This document shows positions 47,109 through 55,636 of a stretch of DNA of 64,000 bases, in pieces. The DNA lies in assembly GCF_001984215.1 (NCBI RefSeq), contig NZ_CP019420.1, forward strand, positions 5,084,001 to 5,148,000. The letters run 5' to 3'. The DNA comes from Mycobacterium sp. MS1601 (GTDB lineage Bacteria; Actinomycetota; Actinomycetes; Mycobacteriales; Mycobacteriaceae). The position numbers and the translations under genes are program-made. Every line of letters begins with the position of its first letter. Position 1 is the stretch's first letter. A model generated the notes under the pieces. The model had not been told where the DNA came from, ran no database searches, and worked only from the letters and a program-made list of their open reading frames with translations.

Positions 47109-48454
47109 CATCACACCGCTTGGCGGCGCCCGTACGCACCATGATCAACGGGTTCAACCCCGCCACCACCGGCGACCTGCCGCCGAAGATGCGTGAAAAG
47201 GTGCAGCGGCGCGACAACGTTCTAGGACCCGGCTACCGGCTCTTCTACGAAGAGCCGGTAGAAATCGTCCGCGGTAGGGGAGCTCACCTGTTCGACGCCG
47301 ACGGGGTCGATTACCTCGACGTCTACAACAACGTTCCCGCAGTCGGACATTGCCACCCCAGGGTCGTCGAGGCGGTGAGTCGGCAGGCGGCAACCCTCAA
47401 CACCAACACGCGGTATGTCCAGGATTCCCTGGCGGCTTACTCCGAACGCTTGCTTGCAACCTTCCCGCCGGAGCTGGACCGCGTCACATTCGCCTGCACC
47501 GGTAGCGAGGCCAACGATCTCGCAATGCGAGTGGCCCGTTACGCCACCGGTCAGGAAGGTGTGATCGTCACCTCGAACGCGTATCACGGCCTTACGGCCC
47601 AAATTGCGGCGATGTCACCATCGCTGGGCGCCGGCTCCCCGCTGGGTCCCCACGTTCGGGTCATCGACCCCCCTGATGCGCTCCGGTTCGGTGAGGATGA
47701 CATCGCGTCGCACATGCGCACCCAGGTCCGAGCAGCGGTTGCTGACCTGCAGCGGCACGGATTCGGCATCGCCGCCTTCATCGCCGACAGCATCTTCTCC
47801 AGCGATGGCATCTTCGCCGATCCGCGTGGCGTGCTCGCTCCGATAATCGAGGAGATCCACAGTGTCGGGGGACTCTACATAGCCGATGAGGTCCAACCTG
47901 GATTCGTCCGCACAGGCGACAACTGGTGGGGGTTTCAACGACATGGGATCGTTCCCGACATCGTGACCCTGGGCAAGCCCATGGGTAATGGCATCCCCAT
48001 TTCGGCGGCTGTGTTCCGTGGTGGGGTCACTGAAGAGTTCGGCGCAAACATCAGATACTTCAACACTTTCGGTGGAAACTCCGTCTCGATCGCCGCCGCG
48101 GCGGCTGTCCTCGATGTCATCGAGGACGAGCAACTCGCCGCGCACTCCCGCGCCGTCGGAGAGCTGCTGCGCAGCGGCTTGCAAGATCTGCTGGGTGGCT
48201 CTGACCGTGTTGCCGAGGTGCGCGGAGCGGGACTGTTCATCGGTGTCGACCTCGTCGTCGGCGGCGGCTCACTCGTCCCGGACGGGGAGCTTGCAGCAAG
48301 GATCGTCAACGAGATGCGCGCCCGTCATGTCTTGATCTCAGCGAGCGGCGCGGAGGGCAACGTACTGAAGGTACGCCCACCTATGGCATTCGATCGCGCC
48401 GACGCCGATCGATTCCTCACGACCGTCGCCGACGTCGGCAACCTGGTGCTCTGA
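47105..48454 (+). CDS. Class-III PLP enzyme, probable amino-alcohol phosphate phospho-lyase
   Basis: A 449-aa fold-type I PLP enzyme. TGSEANDLAMRVARYATG binds phosphate, SNAYHGLT stacks on PLP, IADEVQPGFVRTG holds the Asp and LGKPMGNGIPI the Schiff-base Lys. The GKPMGNG form is that of the AGXT2L/ethanolamine-phosphate phospho-lyase branch rather than of ordinary transaminases (GKGLGGG type, as at 59569-60858). Coupled to the kinase, it should release phosphate and ammonia from the phosphorylated substrate and leave an aldehyde. It closely resembles the edge gene at 63119-64000 but lacks its C-terminal helix, so this copy is probably cytosolic. Confidence 0.88.
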   Translation: MTSHRLAAPVRTMINGFNPATTGDLPPKMREKVQRRDNVLGPGYRLFYEEPVEIVRGRGAHLFDADGVDYLDVYNNVPAVGHCHPRVVEAVSRQAATLNTNTRYVQDSLAAYSERLLATFPPELDRVTFACTGSEANDLAMRVARYATGQEGVIVTSNAYHGLTAQIAAMSPSLGAGSPLGPHVRVIDPPDALRFGEDDIASHMRTQVRAAVADLQRHGFGIAAFIADSIFSSDGIFADPRGVLAPIIEEIHSVGGLYIADEVQPGFVRTGDNWWGFQRHGIVPDIVTLGKPMGNGIPISAAVFRGGVTEEFGANIRYFNTFGGNSVSIAAAAAVLDVIEDEQLAAHSRAVGELLRSGLQDLLGGSDRVAEVRGAGLFIGVDLVVGGGSLVPDGELAARIVNEMRARHVLISASGAEGNVLKVRPPMAFDRADADRFLTTVADVGNLVL

Positions 48455-48479
48455 TACCGGGCTGGGTGGCCAAACCAGA

Positions 48480-49169
48480 TCAGCCGGTCGCCTGTGCTGA
48501 CCGCCGGATCTGCATGGATTGGCGAACGAGGTCGCGGTTTTCATTGATGATCGCCGCGATCTTGTTCTCCGCCACCGCCGCGTCGCGACTCTCGAGTGCC
48601 TCGACGATCGAAATGTGCTCCTGCTCGATCCCACTGACGTCCTCGTACTCGTGCTGATCGATGGAGAGCACCAGAAGGAAGTATCGCAATTGTGTACTCA
48701 AGTGCTTGTACACCCCACTGAGATAGGCGTTGCCGAGCAAATCGATCACCGTCTGATGGAGAGCAAGATCGGCCTCGACGATCCGGGTGGGGTCATGCGA
48801 GCCCAGCACCTCGCGGAAGTCCTCCAGGGCGCGTTTCACGGCGGACAAGTCCGTCTCCGGTCCGACAGCCCGGGCGGCGAGGCACTCCAGGTGGAGTCGA
48901 GCCGCATAGAGGTCCAAGATCTCCTCATCGGAGGGATCCCAGACGGCCATGCCGCGGCGCTGATGCTGACGGATCAATCCGCCGGCCTCCAACAGGCGAA
49001 CGGCCTCACGAACTGTGTTGCGGGAGATGCCGAGCGACGTCGACATCGTGCTCTCGTTGATGCGTTCGCCTGGGAGCAGGGCACCGCTCAGAATCATGTC
49101 TCGAATACCGTCGGCGACCTGCTGGGACGTGGTGACGTGAGACAAGGTCACGAAGTCGGCAGCTTCCAC
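48480..49169 (-). CDS. GntR-family regulator, FCD domain
   Basis: A 229-aa protein from GTG 49169; the frame extends to 49271 but those codons look random. N-terminal winged helix: SQQVADGIRDMILSGALLPG, INESTMSTSLGISRNTVREAVRLLEAGGLI. C-terminal FCD ligand domain (about 85-225) has metal-site residues in ARLHLECLAARAV, EADLALHQTVIDLLGN and EQEHISIVEALESRD. It is the probable local regulator of the 37588-50096 island. ACTGTATAACTAT lies just upstream and may be its own operator. Confidence 0.92.
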   Translation of the reverse strand: MEAADFVTLSHVTTSQQVADGIRDMILSGALLPGERINESTMSTSLGISRNTVREAVRLLEAGGLIRQHQRRGMAVWDPSDEEILDLYAARLHLECLAARAVGPETDLSAVKRALEDFREVLGSHDPTRIVEADLALHQTVIDLLGNAYLSGVYKHLSTQLRYFLLVLSIDQHEYEDVSGIEQEHISIVEALESRDAAVAENKIAAIINENRDLVRQSMQIRRSAQATG

Positions 49170-49275
49170 GTGCCCCACTGTATAACTATGGAGCCCGCGG
49201 GCGCTAACACTGTGCATTCTGACGCTGCCCTGGCCCCGGGAAGTCCGCAACTGAATTCCCGCTTGCATCATCGAT

Positions 49276-49292
49276 TGTCTAACTGTAGAACA
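49276..49292. promoter_or_regulatory. 17-bp palindrome TGT-N11-ACA, site 4
   Basis: TGTCTA-ACTG-TAGAACA lies 57 bp before the HAD gene start; the arms match site 1 with a one-base offset. Confidence 0.5.
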
Positions 49293-49349
49293 GATGAACG
49301 GGTCGCCGACGGTGTCGGCCTCGATTCAGTGGACTACACGGAGGCACGC

Positions 49350-50096
49350 ATGACCGCCCAACAAACAGCCCCTATCAACCTGCTCAACTACGACGCGCTC
49401 AGTTTCGACTGCTACGGCACGTTGATCGACTGGGAGACCGGGATTCGCGCCACCCTCGAACCATGGGCTTCGAAGGCTGGGCTCGACATGACGGGCGAGG
49501 ACCTTCTGCTGGCATACGCGGACTGCGAGGCGACGGCTGAGCGTGAGACGCCAACGGCGCTGTACCCAGAAATCCTTGCGAACAGCTTTCGACGCCTGGG
49601 CACAGTCTTGAACACGCCGGTGACAGACGAGGAGGCACAGCGTTTCGGAGCCTCCGTCGGCGACTGGCCCGCATTCCCTGACTCTCACGAGGCCTTGGTG
49701 TCGCTCGCGGAGACGTACCAGCTGATAATCCTGTCCAACGTCGACCGAGCGTCGTTCGCGGCGAGCAACGCTCGACTGGACGTCGACTTCGACTTGATCC
49801 TGACTGCACAGGATATTGGCTCCTACAAGCCGAGTCCTCGCAACTTCGAGCACCTCCTTGAGGCCGCAGGCGAACGAAACATTGCCCCCGAGCGAGTGCT
49901 GGTCGTCGCGCAGAGCCTTTTCCACGATCACGTTCCCGCCAAAGCGGCTGGGCTGGACTCGGTTTGGATTAACCGCCGCCACGATAACGAAGGCTGGGGA
50001 GCTACCCCGCCGCCTCCCGCGCCCGTGACGCCGGACCTGGAGTTCCCGTCCATGCAGGCTTTCGCGGACGCCGTGAAAGTCGCCAAGTCTGCCTAG
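49350..50096 (+). CDS. HAD-superfamily hydrolase (haloacid dehalogenase type II-like)
   Basis: A 248-aa protein from ATG 49350 (GGAGG upstream). HAD motifs: nucleophile Asp in LSFDCYGTLIDWE, Ser in IILSNVDRAS, Lys in IGSYKPSPRNF, and motif IV VVAQSLFHDHVPAKAAG. The motif IV form and overall length match the L-2-haloacid dehalogenase branch, whose members include phosphatases. Here it might remove phosphate from a pathway side product. It has its own upstream palindrome. Confidence 0.88.
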   Translation: MTAQQTAPINLLNYDALSFDCYGTLIDWETGIRATLEPWASKAGLDMTGEDLLLAYADCEATAERETPTALYPEILANSFRRLGTVLNTPVTDEEAQRFGASVGDWPAFPDSHEALVSLAETYQLIILSNVDRASFAASNARLDVDFDLILTAQDIGSYKPSPRNFEHLLEAAGERNIAPERVLVVAQSLFHDHVPAKAAGLDSVWINRRHDNEGWGATPPPPAPVTPDLEFPSMQAFADAVKVAKSA

Positions 50097-50558
50097 ACGT
50101 CCTCACTCAGGTGGAGGTGTCGCGTGCCGCGGGTTCGATGTCGATGAGAGTGCGCCGGGCGCTCCTGGGATGTCCAGTGTTGCTGATCAGGACTTCGGGT
50201 GCGGTGCGCCGCATGGTGGCCGGCTGCAGCCGCCGCAACCCTGCGTCCGGATCGGGGACGACAACGGTGGAACCGCTGGTGGGGCAACGGGTTCGGCGGC
50301 AGTTGTCGGTGGCGCCCTGTTCACGGGATCACCCCCCGTCGGCCACGACTGGGGGTGAACCGTTCATCAGGGATCTACTGGATCTCCGAGTGAGTCGCGG
50401 CGTTCACCTCACCGCACCAGGGCTGCGGCGTCAGCGGGCTTCGGTCAACAGAGTCACGTCCAGACCGTCCTGGGCGTATCCGCACACGTTGTCCTCGATG
50501 CGCTTCGACTGCGGGTCATCTCAGACAGCCTTCGCCCCAGAGGCCGCTGTAAATGATG
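50097..50558. other. Intergenic region without a clear gene
   Basis: 462 bp. No ORF has convincing composition or motifs. A short minus-strand stretch at 50431-50520 (DDPQSKRIEDNVCGYAQDG...) looks coding but has a stop three codons upstream and no start, so it may be a gene remnant. Confidence 0.5.
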
Positions 50559-51110
50559 TCACTTCAATCCCTCCGGCGCGAAGGTGACGTCGACGTTGCC
50601 CACAGTCATCGTGACCTGACCTTCGATCACCATCACGTGCGCCGAGACCCTTCGGTCGACACTCTGGGCCAGTTGCTGCACTTGCGCGTGCGGTATCTGC
50701 ACCACCGACAGGTTCGATATCCCCGCGACTTTGGGTCCCACGGTGCGCCACCAAGTGGCTACGCCGGCGGCGAAGGGGAACAGCAGCACCTGGTCGGCCT
50801 GGCTGGCCGCCTTGCCCAAGGCGCGCTCATCGGGCTGGCCGACGTTGATCCACTCCAGGATCCGGCCCGTGTAGTCCGCCAGCCGCAAGTCCGGTACGCC
50901 AGGGGTGGACAGTCCCGCCCCGAACGCCAACTCGCCGTCGACGTCGCTGAGCCGGTGTGCGCGCAACCCAAAAGCCAACAAGCGCACCACCATCCGCTCA
51001 TCGGTCTCGCTGGGATGACGGGCAACTGTCAGAGTGTGATCAGCGTAGTAACCGTGATCGACATCGGCGACGCCGAGATCGACTTTGAACACTGTTGCTG
51101 AAAGGGCCAC
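50559..51110 (-). CDS. YaeQ-family protein
   Basis: A 183-aa protein with the YaeQ signature ATVFKVDLGVADVDHGYYADHT, HPSETDERMVVRLLAFGL and GRILEWINVGQPDE. YaeQ has a PD-(D/E)XK nuclease-like fold; the E. coli protein was reported to suppress RfaH loss, but its activity is unknown. Full length. Confidence 0.92.
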   Translation of the reverse strand: MALSATVFKVDLGVADVDHGYYADHTLTVARHPSETDERMVVRLLAFGLRAHRLSDVDGELAFGAGLSTPGVPDLRLADYTGRILEWINVGQPDERALGKAASQADQVLLFPFAAGVATWWRTVGPKVAGISNLSVVQIPHAQVQQLAQSVDRRVSAHVMVIEGQVTMTVGNVDVTFAPEGLK

Positions 51111-51270
51111 GTCCTAGTGTCCACCCTGGTGGTGTTCTCCGAGGAGTCGGGTCGCCTCGAGCGCTGAGTTTGGGTGGCAGGAATCAACACATCGGGCAAG
51201 CCAACTGAATTCGAAGCACGGGTGTCGGTGAACGTCGCTGTTCAGGGCGTACGTACTGCCAGAATGAGAC

Positions 51271-52761
51271 ATGGCCCAGGTGAGTCTTGATCGCAGTACC
51301 TTGGAGCGGTTGATGGGCATCATCCAACAACTGGGGATCGGCGCAGATCTCGACGATATTCTCGAGCAGATCTGCGTCGCGGTAGTGGACATCATCGGAT
51401 TCCAAGCTGTCGCCATCAATGTTGTGACCGGATCCGGGGAACTCCGGGTTCGTACCGTCCTGGGTCCGCCGGAGTTGGAGAGTCTGGTTGGCGGCACTTT
51501 GTCTCAGGAAGGCTGGCTGTCGCTGCTGGACGACAGCGAGCCGTGGGGGGAGCTCCGCTTCCGTAGGTCGCCAGAGTTGGATGAGTCGGTCCCTCACGTC
51601 GATCCGTGGCAGCAGCGCTTGGCTGCCCACCCGCCCAGCAGTGTGCCCGCCGAGGTTGAGCCGTGGCGGCCGGAGTTTGCGCTGCTGGTTCCGCTGTGGC
51701 GCAGTGGCCACCTACGGGACCTCCTGGGTGTGATCAGTGTGGATCTTCCCAGATCGGGACTCACCCCCGATTTTCAACAGCGTGCCCTTCTGGAATTGTT
51801 CGGAAAACAGGCCGCCGCAGCCATCTCACGCGTTCATGCCTTCGATCTGGCCACTGACAAAGCTAATCTGTACCGGGAAGCCTTTGTCGCATCACCGGCG
51901 CCGATGTTGGTGCTCGACTCGGACTTGTGTGTCACCGACGCCAACACCGCGTTCACGGACATGTCCGACGCCATCTCCGACGAGGTTCTCGGTCACTCGA
52001 TCGCCGACCTCGTTGCCTTGCATGACTTCAACCAGACCAAGGCGTCCCTGCAAACCCTCGGTATCCACGACGAGGCCCTCGTGGCCGACGAGTGCGCACT
52101 GCTCCACCCCCGAGGCCACGCCTGGGATCGGTGGGTTCAGGTGCAGGCACGCCGAGTAGACAGTGGTGAATCTGGGCGACACTATGTGTGTCTCATTGCC
52201 GATCGAACCAATGTGCGCCAGTCGATGAACGCGCTACGGCAGCGCGCCGACTACGACCAACTGACAGGGTTGTACCTGCGTGCGGTGGGGATGGACCACC
52301 TCAATGCCTGGTGCCTTTCAGTGGGGGAGGACCTCGCACAGCAGGACCCCCAGACCTCACTGGCCGTGCTGTACTGCGATCTGGACAACTTCAAGCATGT
52401 CAACGACACCGACGGGCACCGGGCGGGCGACGACGTGCTCGTGGAGGTCGCGCATCGGTTGCGGCAGTTCACCGATCCGAGCGATATCGTATGCCGTTGG
52501 GGTGGTGACGAATTCGTGCTCATCGTCAGGCGCCGCGGCATGAAGGCCATCGTTGACCTCGCCCATCGACTCGTTGCCGCAGTGCAGGCGTTGGCGGCGG
52601 CGGCCGCTACCGGCACAGCTACGAGGATCCTCGCCCTGTCCATCGGTATTGCCGAGTTCACCCCTCCCGCTGACCCGGCCGCCGTGCTGGAAGCCGCTGA
52701 CGGTGCCCTCTATCGAGCCAAGAACGATGCGCATCAACGGGTTCACCTGCACACGCAGTGA
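51271..52761 (+). CDS. GAF-PAS-GGDEF diguanylate cyclase
   Basis: A 496-aa protein. N-terminal GAF-like domain (about 1-190: DDILEQICVAVVDIIGFQAVAIN), PAS domain (about 200-320: LYREAFVASPAPMLVLDSDLCVTDANTAF) and GGDEF domain (about 330-490: DQLTGLYLRAVGMDHL, YCDLDNFKHVNDTDGHRAGDD, RWGGDEFVLI). The GGDEF motif is intact, so c-di-GMP synthesis is expected. The inhibitory R-x-x-D site is absent (DPSD precedes the motif), so product inhibition is probably weak. No TM segment, so it is cytosolic. Confidence 0.94.
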   Translation: MAQVSLDRSTLERLMGIIQQLGIGADLDDILEQICVAVVDIIGFQAVAINVVTGSGELRVRTVLGPPELESLVGGTLSQEGWLSLLDDSEPWGELRFRRSPELDESVPHVDPWQQRLAAHPPSSVPAEVEPWRPEFALLVPLWRSGHLRDLLGVISVDLPRSGLTPDFQQRALLELFGKQAAAAISRVHAFDLATDKANLYREAFVASPAPMLVLDSDLCVTDANTAFTDMSDAISDEVLGHSIADLVALHDFNQTKASLQTLGIHDEALVADECALLHPRGHAWDRWVQVQARRVDSGESGRHYVCLIADRTNVRQSMNALRQRADYDQLTGLYLRAVGMDHLNAWCLSVGEDLAQQDPQTSLAVLYCDLDNFKHVNDTDGHRAGDDVLVEVAHRLRQFTDPSDIVCRWGGDEFVLIVRRRGMKAIVDLAHRLVAAVQALAAAAATGTATRILALSIGIAEFTPPADPAAVLEAADGALYRAKNDAHQRVHLHTQ

Positions 52762-52818
52762 TACTCCAGGCCGGTCGACCAAGGGCTTCCGGTGGATGCC
52801 CACTCCGCCTTCACCTGA

Positions 52819-53655
52819 TTAGGAATACTCGAGGTGGAGATCAAGAGGCAATGAGCTGTAGTGCTTCTGGTGAAGGTCCAGAGCGTCGTGGAGACCGCCG
52901 AGAACCGACAATGCGGTGATGGTGGCGTGGCCGCACAACAATTCGGCAAAGTCGCTTCCCCGCTGTGCCAGGGCTTCCGGTTCGACGGCCCACATATCTG
53001 CGTGATAGCGACCGGGAGTGAGCGCCCGGGTCTCGACTCGCGCGCCGGTCCAGTCGCGGCGACCGACCGAGCACAGGACTACCCGACTGGAGTCATCGGA
53101 GTGGGGCAGGTTCAGGTTGAGCAGTCCGCCTGTGGGTAGTTCGTTCCGAAGAACCCAATGTACCAGTGTTACAACATAACCGATATGAGGGAAGGAATCG
53201 GGCGCACTGGCCAGGAACGGGATGTCGGGTTCGGATCCGTGTTGAGAGACCGCTATGGCAGGCACTCCCAGCAGCGCGGCTTCTGCGGCGGCGCCGACTG
53301 TGCCCGAGTAGTGGATGTCGTCGCCGGCATTGGCCCCGTGGTTTATTCCGGATACGACGAGATCGAAGTCGGGCAACAGATCAGCCAGGATTGCGGCGCG
53401 CACACAGTCGACCGGGCTACCCGAACACGACCACGACGTCTCGGGAAGGGGGATCGCACGGCGAGTGAGACGCAACGGCACAGCAGATGTGTGGACAGAA
53501 TGACTTCGACCACTGTGGTTTCTGTCGGGAGCGAGCACTGTGACTTGGCATCCAGAACGTGTCAATGCCTCGGCCAGCAGGGCGAGTCCGCCTGCGTCGT
53601 ATCCGTCGTCATTGGTCAGCAGTATCTTCGGGGCAGCACCGATGCGAGCGGTCAC
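52819..53655 (-). CDS. surE: SurE-family 5'/3'-nucleotidase or phosphatase in the BMC operon
   Basis: A 278-aa protein. SurE signature: ILLTNDDGYDAGGLALLAEAL (metal-binding Asp-Asp), LAPDRNHSGRS, WSCSGSPVDCVRAAI and LVVSGINHGANAGDD. SurE enzymes hydrolyse nucleotides and other small phosphate esters with divalent metal. GTG 53655 starts 2 bp after the GntR stop, so it is the last gene of the kinase-side unit. In this context it may dephosphorylate surplus phospho-amino-alcohol, which is inference. The extra C-terminal part is longer than in E. coli SurE. Confidence 0.9.
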   Translation of the reverse strand: MTARIGAAPKILLTNDDGYDAGGLALLAEALTRSGCQVTVLAPDRNHSGRSHSVHTSAVPLRLTRRAIPLPETSWSCSGSPVDCVRAAILADLLPDFDLVVSGINHGANAGDDIHYSGTVGAAAEAALLGVPAIAVSQHGSEPDIPFLASAPDSFPHIGYVVTLVHWVLRNELPTGGLLNLNLPHSDDSSRVVLCSVGRRDWTGARVETRALTPGRYHADMWAVEPEALAQRGSDFAELLCGHATITALSVLGGLHDALDLHQKHYSSLPLDLHLEYS

Positions 53656-53657
53656 GT

Positions 53658-54434
53658 TCAGGTGACCTGGCGTTTGATGTGTGCGGGGCTCGACGTGTGC
53701 ACCGTGATAGCCATACGGTCGAAGCGGTAGTACTCCAGGCTGGTTTCGAAAGGCTCGCCGGACTCCAGGAGCGCGGTCCGCTGGACGACGAGGACGGGGG
53801 ATCCCGGTGAAAGTTGCAATGTCTGCGCCTGTTTGGAGTCAGCGGGCGCTGCGGTGATGGTTTCGGTGGCTTCACCACGTTTGATGGCATACCGTGATTC
53901 CAGAAGTTCGTACAGTGATCCCACCAGTGACTGATCGAGAAGTCCGGGGAACAATTCAGCTGGGACATAGACTGTCTCGACACTGAGCGGAAGGCCTCCG
54001 GCGAAACGGGCGCGTTCGATCTTGTAGACATGAGCGTCACCGGTGATCTTGAGGCGCTTGGCTACGTCGCTGTCGGGACGGATCACTCCTGTCCCGAGAA
54101 TAGTGGTGCCGGTCTCGAGGCCTTGTGCCCGCAGATAGGCGGGGAGTCCGACCAGCTGATCCAGGTCGCGCACCAGCTTCTTGGATGCGACGAACACTCC
54201 GCCGCTGCGACCGTGCGTTCTGATGATGAGGTTGTCTGTCTCCAGCTCTTCCAGCGCCTTGCGCACCACCCACCTCGTGACGCCATGGAGCGCGGCCAGT
54301 TCCCGTTCGGCACCGATTCGAGCGCCGGGCTCAAGGGCTCCTGTGCTGATAGCGGTTCGAATTTCCGTGGCCAACTTGGAGACCGCGGCGTCTCTGTTCT
54401 CTTGCTCTGGCCCAGAAGACTCTCGTGCTGGCAT
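53658..54434 (-). CDS. GntR/HutC-family regulator with UTRA domain (BMC locus)
   Basis: A 258-aa protein from ATG 54434, preceded by GGAGG; a TTG at 54464 would lie inside the operator. Winged helix: LATEIRTAISTGALEPGARIGAERELAALHGVTRWVVRKALEELE. UTRA effector domain (about 95-255): YLRAQGLETGTTILG, VYKIERARFAGGLPLSVETVYVP and EYYRFDRMAITVH across the pocket. UTRA proteins bind small ligands such as amino sugars or amines. A perfect inverted repeat lies 25 bp upstream. The M. smegmatis RMM locus also has a GntR regulator at this end. Confidence 0.93.
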   Translation of the reverse strand: MPARESSGPEQENRDAAVSKLATEIRTAISTGALEPGARIGAERELAALHGVTRWVVRKALEELETDNLIIRTHGRSGGVFVASKKLVRDLDQLVGLPAYLRAQGLETGTTILGTGVIRPDSDVAKRLKITGDAHVYKIERARFAGGLPLSVETVYVPAELFPGLLDQSLVGSLYELLESRYAIKRGEATETITAAPADSKQAQTLQLSPGSPVLVVQRTALLESGEPFETSLEYYRFDRMAITVHTSSPAHIKRQVT

Positions 54435-54458
54435 TGTTGCTGACCTCCGATACTCGTC

Positions 54459-54485
54459 ATCCAACCATAGCCGATTCGGTTGGAT
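54459..54485. promoter_or_regulatory. Inverted repeat ATCCAACC-N11-GGTTGGAT, candidate GntR operator
   Basis: Perfect 8-bp arms separated by 11 bp, just upstream of the UTRA-GntR start. CAACC/GGTTG half-sites recur at 62567-62583 and 62962-62981 around the permease promoter. Confidence 0.6.
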
Positions 54486-54646
54486 AAATGGTCGAGCAGT
54501 CGGCGAAGCTCAACTCGGGTACGGCAACCTGACCGAAACCGAACCGACGTATTCTGCACTGCGCCAAGGGCTCCGCCACCTTCGCCCTTGCGCGGAGATC
54601 ACGGAGCCCTGTTGCCAGTGCCTGGTGGACGCGGTGATTCCCTTGA

Positions 54647-55633
54647 TTAGTTGTTGATCCCGGGTAGGAAGGTGCCGGCCAAGTACCGCTCCGCCACTTC
54701 GCACGTTCCGGCGGCGTAGTCGTCTCCGAGTTCATGGGCCAGGTCGGCCTCGGGATGGGTTCCCAACCATGCGAGAAGATGAAGGCGGCGCAGGAAAACC
54801 AAGTGCGGGATGGCTTGGAAGTCTTCGGCGGAGAGCTGCCTGACCTCGGTGTATCCCGCCAGCCAGGCGGTGACAACCTTGTCGACGTCAGGTTGGTGCT
54901 CGATGAGTGTCGTTGAGCTACAGAGGTCCCACAGGTACCAACTGAATCCTGAGTCATCGAAGTCGATGACCCAGACGTCGCCGTCGGCGCTCTTGAGGAG
55001 ATTGGCCGCACGCAGGTCGCAATGCACCAGACCCCCGCGGGCATCGTCGGCTCGATAGTCCTGCAGATTGCGCCGCACTTCGGCCTCGGCGCGCCGCAAC
55101 AACTCGGCGCGCTCATCGGTCACGCCCGGGCCGTCGATCCATTGACCCCAGACCGCATCGGCGCCCAGCACTCCATCGAGATCCCAGCGTGGCCGGGTGA
55201 ACCATGATGGTCTGGACCAGTTTTCGACATGGTGGTGCAGCAGCGCAGCTGTGCGGCCCACCAGGCTGAACGTCGCTAAGTCGTCGGACTGCGGCTCGCT
55301 GCCCGGAACGTGTTCGAACAGCGCACATGCCCGCACCTCGTCACCGGATTGCACCCAGACGAAGAGTTCGCCGTCAAGGGTCCGCCGGATGCCTGGGGTC
55401 TTGATAACACCGTCTTCGCGCAGTGACTCGATCCAGGCGAGTTCGGAGCGTACGGCGTCGGTACTCTGGTTGTCTTTTCGGTAGACCCGCAGCACGCCGA
55501 GCGGTCCGCCGTCCTCGACCAGAAACGTGGAATTCTCCGAAGTGCTGATCAGGCGCGGCTTGGCAGCGGGTGGTAGTTCATACCTCTCGAGGGCCAGCCG
55601 CGCAAACATCTCATCGTTGCTCAAAGCGGGCAT
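54647..55633 (-). CDS. 1-amino-2-propanol kinase-like protein (RMM signature kinase)
   Basis: A 328-aa choline kinase/APH-fold protein. ATP lobe: STSENSTFLVEDGGPLGVLRVYRK. Catalytic loop LVHCDLRAANLL (H-x-D-x4-N), metal site WVIDFDDSGFSWYLWD. In M. smegmatis the RMM kinase phosphorylates (S)-1-amino-2-propanol with ATP, making the substrate for a phospho-lyase. It begins 3 bp after the BMC-T gene, so it is part of the shell operon. No obvious encapsulation helix at either end. Only weakly similar to the island-1 kinase at 45999-47108. Confidence 0.9.
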   Translation of the reverse strand: MPALSNDEMFARLALERYELPPAAKPRLISTSENSTFLVEDGGPLGVLRVYRKDNQSTDAVRSELAWIESLREDGVIKTPGIRRTLDGELFVWVQSGDEVRACALFEHVPGSEPQSDDLATFSLVGRTAALLHHHVENWSRPSWFTRPRWDLDGVLGADAVWGQWIDGPGVTDERAELLRRAEAEVRRNLQDYRADDARGGLVHCDLRAANLLKSADGDVWVIDFDDSGFSWYLWDLCSSTTLIEHQPDVDKVVTAWLAGYTEVRQLSAEDFQAIPHLVFLRRLHLLAWLGTHPEADLAHELGDDYAAGTCEVAERYLAGTFLPGINN

Positions 55634-55636
55634 TGC

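Noticed and set aside
50111-50587. 158-codon plus-strand frame after the HAD gene
   Set aside because: Random-looking Arg/Ser/Gly composition, no domain, and it overlaps the 3' end of yaeQ.
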